Below the pieces are notes generated by a model. It was not told where the DNA came from. It saw only the letters and a list, made by a program, of their open reading frames with translations, and ran no database searches. The translations under genes and the position numbers were made by a program. Positions 8,370 to 13,996 of a DNA stretch of 13,996 bases are shown here, in pieces; position 1 is the first letter of the stretch; every line of letters begins with the position of its first letter. The DNA comes from an uncultured Leucothrix sp. (GTDB lineage: Bacteria > Pseudomonadota > Gammaproteobacteria > Thiotrichales > Thiotrichaceae): contig CALKXC010000009.1 in the NCBI GenBank assembly GCA_938004025.1, forward strand, positions 1 through 13,996, read 5' to 3'.

Positions 8370-8428
8370 CACGACCATTGGTTAAATACTTAAAGCGGTT
8401 GTAAATAACAGATAAGTACAATTCCAAC

Positions 8429-8534
8429 AAAAGAGGGCCTGATAAGCAATTCGCTCACTCAGCTTCGCTGATTATCGTTTTTTGAAGCCAAAACGATAGG
8501 ATGCTTCGCTGAATTACTTATCAGGCCCTCTTTT
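8429..8534. repeat. Long palindromic element, probable bidirectional terminator, REP-like
   Basis: A 106-base inverted repeat. The outer arms 8429-8452 and 8511-8534 pair at 23 of 24 positions (AAAAGAGGGCCTGATAAG against CTTATCAGGCCCTCTTTT in the core). Inside are a second perfect stem (8473-8481 with 8490-8498, loop of 8) and a small CAGC-TTC-GCTG hairpin (8460-8470). The decamer GCTTCGCTGA is present twice as a direct repeat (8462-8471, 8503-8512). It ends in TTTTTT on the plus strand and TTTT on the minus strand, so it can terminate kdsA transcription before the dctP promoter. The half GGATG...CTTATC-GGCC resembles enterobacterial REP units; whether it is repeated in this genome is unknown. 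Confidence 0.85.
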
Positions 8535-8555
8535 TTACTTCTGTCACTGAAAGAA

Positions 8556-10260
<1,705 letters not shown>

Positions 10261-10572
10261 TTTACCCCGCTTTGGCTTTTGACCTTGCATAGAAATGTAA
10301 CGCCAACCACTGGCGTACCTCGCGGCTGATAACCCTCATAATCATGACCGCGGATTACTAGTGTACCATTGTCGGAAGGTGTTTAAATAATTTGTAACAA
10401 TGTATGCAATTTTTTATTCAGTTCGCAGTCAACCAATACCGCCCAAACATATCCGGTTTTCATTCCCTTTCAAGCCGTAAATTGTTATTATATAAGGCAT
10501 TAATTCACCATTCATTTGGGTGAAATTCCCACTCATAAAAATACTATTTTAATAATTGGAGATGACCATTTC
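10261..10572. other. Divergent intergenic region between DUF3553 and DUF6524 genes
   Basis: About 310 bp without a convincing gene; it should carry both divergent promoters. Two dyads lie on the DUF3553 side: ACGCCA-ACCAC-TGGCGT (10300-10316), which in the minus-strand transcript would form a six-pair hairpin about 40 nt ahead of the start at 10260, and CGCGG/CCGCG (10321-10325/10348-10352). A -10-like TATATAA stretch lies near 10490 toward the plus-strand gene, without a clear -35. Confidence 0.4.
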
Positions 10573-10980
10573 ATGGCTATTTTTGGAAAGCTTTTCACAC
10601 TGATTGCCTTACTTGCGCTGGTTGCACTCGCTAATCCGACAGGTTATAGCTATTACCACTATGCGATTAACTACCCATGGGCGGTCAATACTGAAAGCGG
10701 ATTGATGGCTTTAGTCGGTTGCGTACTGGTGTGCATAGTGATGTTCTTTTTCTGGTCCGCATGGCGCACGACAGAACTGATGGGAAAGTTTATCTTTTTC
10801 GTGGTGCTTGGCGTCGGTTGTTTTCTTGCCTATACAACCGGTGTGTTTGCTAACCGCTACTACACTTCTTGGTTTGTCATTGGCGTACTTTACATGTTTT
10901 TCTTTTGGGGAATGTTCTACCCAAGACTTAAGTACTCATTGTTCAAAACACGCAGTGTTGATGACGTCGAGGCAGAGTAA
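10573..10980 (+). CDS. DUF6524 family membrane protein
   Basis: A 135-residue inner-membrane protein with four hydrophobic segments (about 5-20, 44-60, 72-90 and 98-115 of this start). The opening MAIFGKLFTLIALLALVALANPTGYSYYHY, with the NPTG-Y/W-SY motif after the first helix, is what I associate with the DUF6524 family, for which no function is known. The start at 10573 is preferred because family members begin at this Met and GGAG (10558-10561) lies upstream; an in-frame TTG at 10516 would add 19 polar residues without a ribosome site. The charged C-terminus (RSVDDVEAE) is probably cytoplasmic. The next gene begins 106 bp later behind a very strong ribosome site. Confidence 0.8.
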   Translation: MAIFGKLFTLIALLALVALANPTGYSYYHYAINYPWAVNTESGLMALVGCVLVCIVMFFFWSAWRTTELMGKFIFFVVLGVGCFLAYTTGVFANRYYTSWFVIGVLYMFFFWGMFYPRLKYSLFKTRSVDDVEAE

Positions 10981-11086
10981 AGATACATTGGCAGCCTAAA
11001 ACCATCTCAAAAAACAACGGAGACCACTGACTTCAGAAAACTAAAAAGAATAACAGCAACACTCAGCCACGAAAAAGGAGGGAGTA

Positions 11087-11731
11087 ATGAGTAGAAATAC
11101 AAAATTATTCATTATTCTTTCCCTTTGCGTCGGCATCGTACTCTCAGTCATTTACAATGAAACACTTTGGAATATCATTCTTCTCGGCGCTCTACTAGCC
11201 AAGAAATTTCTATTCAAAGGGCTCTTAATTTTAAAGAAGTTTTTCTTTAAAAAGGGCATTGTATCTTTCTCGACCATTGCATGGAAAAGGGTATTAGTGA
11301 GCTCTGCTTTAGCCCTAAGCAAACGAGCGATCATTAATACCATTACTGGTTTCTTTCAGGAACGGGTCGTGAAACCCCTAATCCATCCGCTGACTCGCTA
11401 CCTTAAAATTCGCTGGATATTATTTAAAGCATCTAACATCTGGAAGAAGATCACGACGATAATTTTTGGCTCTGTGCCTGCCACCATTGCACTTTGGCTA
11501 ATTGGGATAATTGATGCCATTATGCTGCTATTGAAGAGCTTCTCTTTAGCTCAGTTTCTAACGTTCATTTTGAAGTTTATTACCATGTTTTTGGTGTTTT
11601 TCCAGGGGCTATGGAAAACATGGGTTCAGCCTTACATTGATTTAATTGTAATCACGATACTGTTTAGCTTTATCGAAAAGCTGCCAATCATTGGTCCAGT
11701 GTTCCGTCGTGTTAGAATTACCATCAAGTAG
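11087..11731 (+). CDS. Lys-rich hypothetical membrane protein
   Basis: I do not recognise this 214-residue protein. It is unusually basic and hydrophobic: helix at about 6-23, a second at 27-38, a Lys/Phe-rich amphipathic stretch (39-56, KKFLFKGLLILKKFFFKK), a soluble stretch to about 118, then hydrophobic runs at 122-148, 156-175 and 182-198. The C-terminus is basic (FRRVRITIK). The start is secure: AAGGAGG ends 5 nt before the ATG, the best ribosome site in the window. After the TAG (11729-11731) the same frame stays open for a further 74 codons with charged, protein-like content, so the stop may interrupt a longer original gene. No enzymatic motif is visible. Confidence 0.78.
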   Translation: MSRNTKLFIILSLCVGIVLSVIYNETLWNIILLGALLAKKFLFKGLLILKKFFFKKGIVSFSTIAWKRVLVSSALALSKRAIINTITGFFQERVVKPLIHPLTRYLKIRWILFKASNIWKKITTIIFGSVPATIALWLIGIIDAIMLLLKSFSLAQFLTFILKFITMFLVFFQGLWKTWVQPYIDLIVITILFSFIEKLPIIGPVFRRVRITIK

Positions 11732-11767
11732 AACTGGCGTCATTTTAAGTATCGTAAAGAGCACGTC

Positions 11768-11953
11768 ATGAAGCATCATGTAGATGCGAACGTGAATGCT
11801 TTTGGCGAAAAGATCCATAAGCATGTCAACATGAAGAAAGAGATTTTGGAGGCCAAGGTACAGGATAAAAGCCAAAAACCAACTACCTCTGATGAAGCTG
11901 AGCATTCAGATGACAAGACTAACGCTGAGAAAGCCGATCCTGATAAGGTCTAA
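11768..11953 (+). CDS. Small charged ORF, possible detached C-terminal tail of the preceding gene
   Basis: A 61-codon frame rich in His, Lys, Asp and Glu (MKHHVDANVNAFGEKIHKHV, then an acidic, disordered tail ending DPDKV). It may be a small gene, since AAAGAG (11756-11761) lies 6 nt before the ATG. However, it is in the same frame as the Lys-rich membrane protein, with only the TAG at 11729 between them; the intervening codons read NWRHFKYRKEHV, a plausible membrane-proximal basic segment. So it could be a separate cytoplasmic peptide, a tail split off by a nonsense mutation, or a read-through product. It ends 8 bp from the stop of the convergent DMT transporter gene. Confidence 0.45.
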   Translation: MKHHVDANVNAFGEKIHKHVNMKKEILEAKVQDKSQKPTTSDEAEHSDDKTNAEKADPDKV

Positions 11954-11961
11954 AGTTTAAC

Positions 11962-12891
11962 CTACCGCTTGCTTAGCATCGACACACCGAGTATCACCAG
12001 CAACATGCCGCCAAAATGAGTCAACCCAAACGGCTCATCTAACAACCAAACGGCTAGCGCGATTGTAAATATTGGCCCTGCTGTTCCTACAATACTGGAG
12101 CGTGACGGGCCAATTCTAGCGACGGCTTCAGCCATCACAAAGCTCGGAATAACCGTGCAGAAAAAAGCCAATAGGAAACCATAACCCCAAACCTCAATGC
12201 TTTGATTCAAATCAGCCAGCTCATGAGTCGTACTAAAATGCACCATCATGTAAACAATAGAGGCTAGCATCGAAATTGCTGTAAACAGGCGACTTCCTAT
12301 TCGACTGATATAAACTTTGCTAAACACGACGTAACAGGAAAAGCTAAATGCCGCAGCAAGTACCAGTATGACGCCGATTGTCGCGCTCTCGCCCACCTCG
12401 CCTACTTCAAACCAATACAGCAGCATGACACCGCTGTAAGTGAGAAACAGCGCAATAATGACCTGTTTGCTTATCACTTCTTTTAAAAACAGCCAGCCGA
12501 GCAAGGTTGTCATGAGGGGAAAGGTGTATAAGGTTAGTCGTTCTAATTGCGTGGAGATATGGGTTAGCCCTTCCATATCTAAGTAAGCTGACAAGTAATG
12601 TCCAATAAAACCCAGCACACAAATTATTAGAAAATCGTTTCGTGTTGGCATTCTCTTTTTTTCTTTGAGCACCAACCAAAGCATCATTACGAGGTAAAAA
12701 GGCATTGCGATTAGCAGCCGTAAGGTTAGCAATGTCGTTGCATCGACACCTTCACGATAAGCCAATTTAATAAAAATGGCTTTCAAACCAAATAGTGCAG
12801 TCCCTACCACAGCCAACAGAATACCTGTACGAAGATTTTTATCTTCGAGGAGTTGCTTAGCCTGACTTAAACTTTCTTGAGAATCCCGCAT
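11962..12891 (-). CDS. DMT-family (EamA) transporter
   Basis: A 309-residue inner-membrane protein with about ten helices arranged as two EamA repeats (about 23-147 and 165-308), the normal size for drug/metabolite transporter superfamily members. Typical signs are GTALFGLKAIFIKLAY in helix 1, ERLTLYTFPLMTTLLGWLFLKE (about 125-146; this is where family members place their E-x-x-x-P-x-x-x-x-L pattern), SFSCYVVFSK starting the second repeat, and GPIFTIALAVWLLDEPF near the end. Substrate is unknown; relatives export amino acids, nucleosides or other metabolites. GGAA lies about 6 nt before the ATG. It converges on the small charged ORF with an 8-bp gap and is divergent from nasT. Confidence 0.92.
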   Translation of the reverse strand: MRDSQESLSQAKQLLEDKNLRTGILLAVVGTALFGLKAIFIKLAYREGVDATTLLTLRLLIAMPFYLVMMLWLVLKEKKRMPTRNDFLIICVLGFIGHYLSAYLDMEGLTHISTQLERLTLYTFPLMTTLLGWLFLKEVISKQVIIALFLTYSGVMLLYWFEVGEVGESATIGVILVLAAAFSFSCYVVFSKVYISRIGSRLFTAISMLASIVYMMVHFSTTHELADLNQSIEVWGYGFLLAFFCTVIPSFVMAEAVARIGPSRSSIVGTAGPIFTIALAVWLLDEPFGLTHFGGMLLVILGVSMLSKR

Positions 12892-13202
12892 AATAGTTCC
12901 AGATGAACGACGGGTAATACTGGGGGATTAAACAATCAAAGGGAAGTAGATTTGAAATCGAGTTTCGCTTTCTACTTCCAATTGATTAAGGAGGAGGAAA
13001 TCATCTTACGGGGAGAATAATATCCAGAACCCCTCTTCCCATCAATTGAAAGTATTTAACCCCTGAGTTTAGAAAAACTAAACCAAAGTAGTCGATAAAA
13101 GCCTATGGATACGAAAGCTAATCCGATGCTTTTCAAGGTTATCACTTTTATGGCGCGATAATTGCTTCAGTTAATTTATATGGCTAACTGTGGAAAGCAA
13201 TT
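12892..13202. promoter_or_regulatory. Divergent region between DMT transporter and nasT, with imperfect palindrome
   Basis: This 311-bp gap has no convincing gene. It contains an imperfect palindrome (12934-12987: AATCAA, 2x2 mismatch, GGAAGTAGA paired with TCTACTTCC and TTGATT, with an inner GAAA/TTTC pair), a Shine-Dalgarno-like purine run GGAGGAGG at 12990-12997 that is not followed by a start codon, a perfect dyad GTTTAG-AAAAA-CTAAAC (13067-13083), and the sigma54 promoter of nasT at 13151-13166. I find no GCAC-N7-GTGC enhancer in it. Confidence 0.55.
13151..13166 (+). promoter_or_regulatory. Sigma54 (RpoN) promoter of nasT
   Basis: TGGCGCG-ATAA-TTGCT matches the -24/-12 consensus TGGCACG-N4-TTGCW at all but one specified position, with the required 10 bp between GG (13152-13153) and GC (13164-13165). 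Transcription would start near 13177, giving a leader of about 26 nt that includes the GGAAA ribosome site of nasT. Confidence 0.75.
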
Positions 13203-13805
13203 ATGAAAGCATTACTACTAAGTGACAATGTCGACGCTTATATAGAATACGAAAACAAATTAAAAAAACATTTAACGGATGCTGGTTTCGATCAGCAATT
13301 TTCAGCAGAAGGTTGCTATACCTTGCTATATCAATTGGTTCAACACAAACCAGATGTCGTCATCATCATTACTGAAACCCCTACCGAGGAGCTCTTAGAT
13401 ACTATAAAGCATATTAAAAACGAGCTTCCACTGCCTATTGTCGTGATGGCCAAACGCAGTGATACAGAAACCACTTTAGCCACAACGTCTTGTGGAGTCA
13501 GTGTTTACATCATTGATGACTGGCCTTTGGCTCGCATTAATAAAGTACTTGAGGTTGCACAGGCGCGTTTTCAAATTCAGCAACAGCAAGAGTCCAAATT
13601 AATCCTCTATAAAAACCGATTAGAGGGCCGGAAATACTTAGATAAAGCCAAAGGAATTCTGATGGAGCATCGTAAAATCAGTGAAAACGATGCTCATGGA
13701 CTGCTTCGAAAAATGGCAATGGATCAAAATTTAACAATCAGTGAAGTTGCTCAAAAAATGATTGAAGCTCAATCGGTATTGAAGGGAAGCCCCAAGCGGC
13801 CTTAA
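13203..13805 (+). CDS. nasT: NasT-like ANTAR transcription antiterminator with degenerate receiver
   Basis: A 200-residue cytoplasmic RNA-binding regulator. The N-terminal 120 residues fold as a response-regulator receiver, a linker helix follows (120-140), and the ANTAR domain fills 140-193 (LEGRKYLDKAKGILMEHRKI, then AHGLLRKMAMD and TISEVAQKMI), with the RAKGxLM-type core intact. ANTAR proteins of the NasT class bind paired hairpins in the leader of nitrate/nitrite assimilation operons and let RNA polymerase pass a terminator. Here the phosphoacceptor position is Ile56 in DVVIIITETP, and the KP lysine region reads IIDD (103-106), so phosphorylation is unlikely; control by NasS is the known alternative. 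GGAAA lies 6 nt before the ATG. A sigma54 promoter lies upstream, and a sigma54 promoter plus ANTAR-type hairpin downstream. No nasS gene is in the window. Confidence 0.9.
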   Translation: MKALLLSDNVDAYIEYENKLKKHLTDAGFDQQFSAEGCYTLLYQLVQHKPDVVIIITETPTEELLDTIKHIKNELPLPIVVMAKRSDTETTLATTSCGVSVYIIDDWPLARINKVLEVAQARFQIQQQQESKLILYKNRLEGRKYLDKAKGILMEHRKISENDAHGLLRKMAMDQNLTISEVAQKMIEAQSVLKGSPKRP

Positions 13806-13823
13806 TACTAAGTAACTCAACAT

Positions 13824-13851
13824 GCGCACCAAGAAGGTGCATTGATTGCAC
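13824..13851. promoter_or_regulatory. NtrC-type enhancer array
   Basis: GCACC-AAGAA-GGTGC (13826-13840) is an exact GCAC-N7-GTGC site, and GTGCA-TTGAT-TGCAC (13837-13851) overlaps it as a second dyad. The three half-sites start at 13826, 13837 and 13848, exactly 11 bp apart. The array lies about 110-135 bp before the predicted start of the sigma54 promoter at 13935-13950, the usual range for NtrC enhancers. It is about 20 bp after the nasT stop. Confidence 0.65.
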
Positions 13852-13934
13852 AAACCACCCCGATTTCGCTCCCTATCTAACGACCCAGTGAATTCAAACA
13901 AAAGTAAATCAATTAAAACAGCCACTTAGAAACT

Positions 13935-13950
13935 TGGCATGGCACTTGCT
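13935..13950 (+). promoter_or_regulatory. Sigma54 (RpoN) promoter of the operon beyond the right edge
   Basis: TGGCATG-GCAC-TTGCT fits the TGGCAYR-N4-TTGCW consensus, with GG at 13936-13937 and GC at 13948-13949 (10 bp between). Transcription would start near 13961, toward the right edge. With the upstream GCAC/GTGC array this looks like an NtrC-activated promoter. Confidence 0.82.
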
Positions 13951-13964
13951 AACACTTTAATAGA

Positions 13965-13982
13965 TCAGTTAACGATGACTGA
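13965..13982 (+). promoter_or_regulatory. ANTAR-type leader hairpin (first of an expected pair)
   Basis: TCAGTT (13965-13970) pairs with GACTGA (13977-13982), five Watson-Crick pairs and one closing G-U, leaving a six-base loop AACGAT with A at loop position 1 and G at position 4. Those two bases in a six-base loop are the known recognition features of ANTAR target hairpins. It lies within a few bases of the predicted start of the sigma54 transcript. The second hairpin and terminator would be beyond the window. Confidence 0.65.
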
Positions 13983-13996
13983 GTGAAGAACAATAA

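Noticed and set aside
8075..8404. 109-codon plus-strand ORF opposite dctP
   Set aside because: Antisense shadow of the signal peptide and N-terminal lobe of DctP, running through its promoter.
8305..8430. N-terminal extension of DctP by 42 residues
   Set aside because: The extension covers the sigma70 promoter, lacks a good ribosome site and would hide the clear signal peptide; AGGAGA supports the start at 8304.
12407..12679. 90-codon ORF inside the DMT transporter on the same strand, other frame
   Set aside because: Out-of-frame shadow of a ten-helix transporter; no ribosome site.
13826..13840. GCACC-AAGAA-GGTGC stem as the nasT terminator
   Set aside because: There is no T tract after it (it runs into ATTGATTGCAC), and its spacing and the third half-site fit an NtrC enhancer better.

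Overview
The window looks like chromosomal DNA of a gammaproteobacterium, probably a marine heterotroph. The ppnN and kdsA products resemble their Escherichia coli counterparts along their whole length, and the window also holds a TRAP transporter for organic acids, two sugar/metabolite or drug exporters, and the start of a nitrogen-regulated locus. I cannot name the genus. No rRNA, tRNA, CRISPR array, transposase or phage gene is visible.

Layout. Positions 1-1803 (minus strand) hold a Bcr/CflA-type MFS exporter followed by a single-pass membrane protein cut by the left edge. ppnN (nucleotide 5'-monophosphate nucleosidase) runs divergently from the exporter and ends in a clear intrinsic terminator. 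Positions 3570-5348 (plus strand) carry four small genes: a DUF1801 protein, a one-domain RRM RNA-binding protein, an AT-rich small membrane protein and an AT-rich PD-(D/E)xK nuclease-like protein that starts at TTG. Positions 5450-8304 (minus strand) are a complete TRAP operon, dctP-dctQ-dctM, with a good sigma70 promoter. It is separated from the upstream gene pair (DUF3553 protein, then kdsA) by a striking 106-base hairpin. Positions 10573-11953 (plus strand) hold a DUF6524 membrane protein, a Lys-rich hydrophobic membrane protein and a charged 61-codon ORF in the same frame as, and just after the TAG stop of, that membrane protein. A DMT/EamA transporter faces them on the minus strand.

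The right end is the most informative part. A NasT-like ANTAR antiterminator is preceded by a near-perfect sigma54 promoter. It is followed by a GCAC/GTGC/GCAC array with exact 11-bp spacing (NtrC-type enhancer), a second near-perfect sigma54 promoter, and, at the predicted transcript start, a hairpin with a six-base loop carrying A1 and G4, the signature of an ANTAR RNA target. The window ends there. The natural reading is that NasT acts on the leader of a nitrate/nitrite assimilation operon just outside the window, with NtrC and sigma54 sensing nitrogen shortage and NasT sensing nitrate. The NasT receiver domain lacks the phosphoacceptor aspartate, which suits control by a partner protein (NasS type) rather than phosphorylation. 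No nasS lies in the window.
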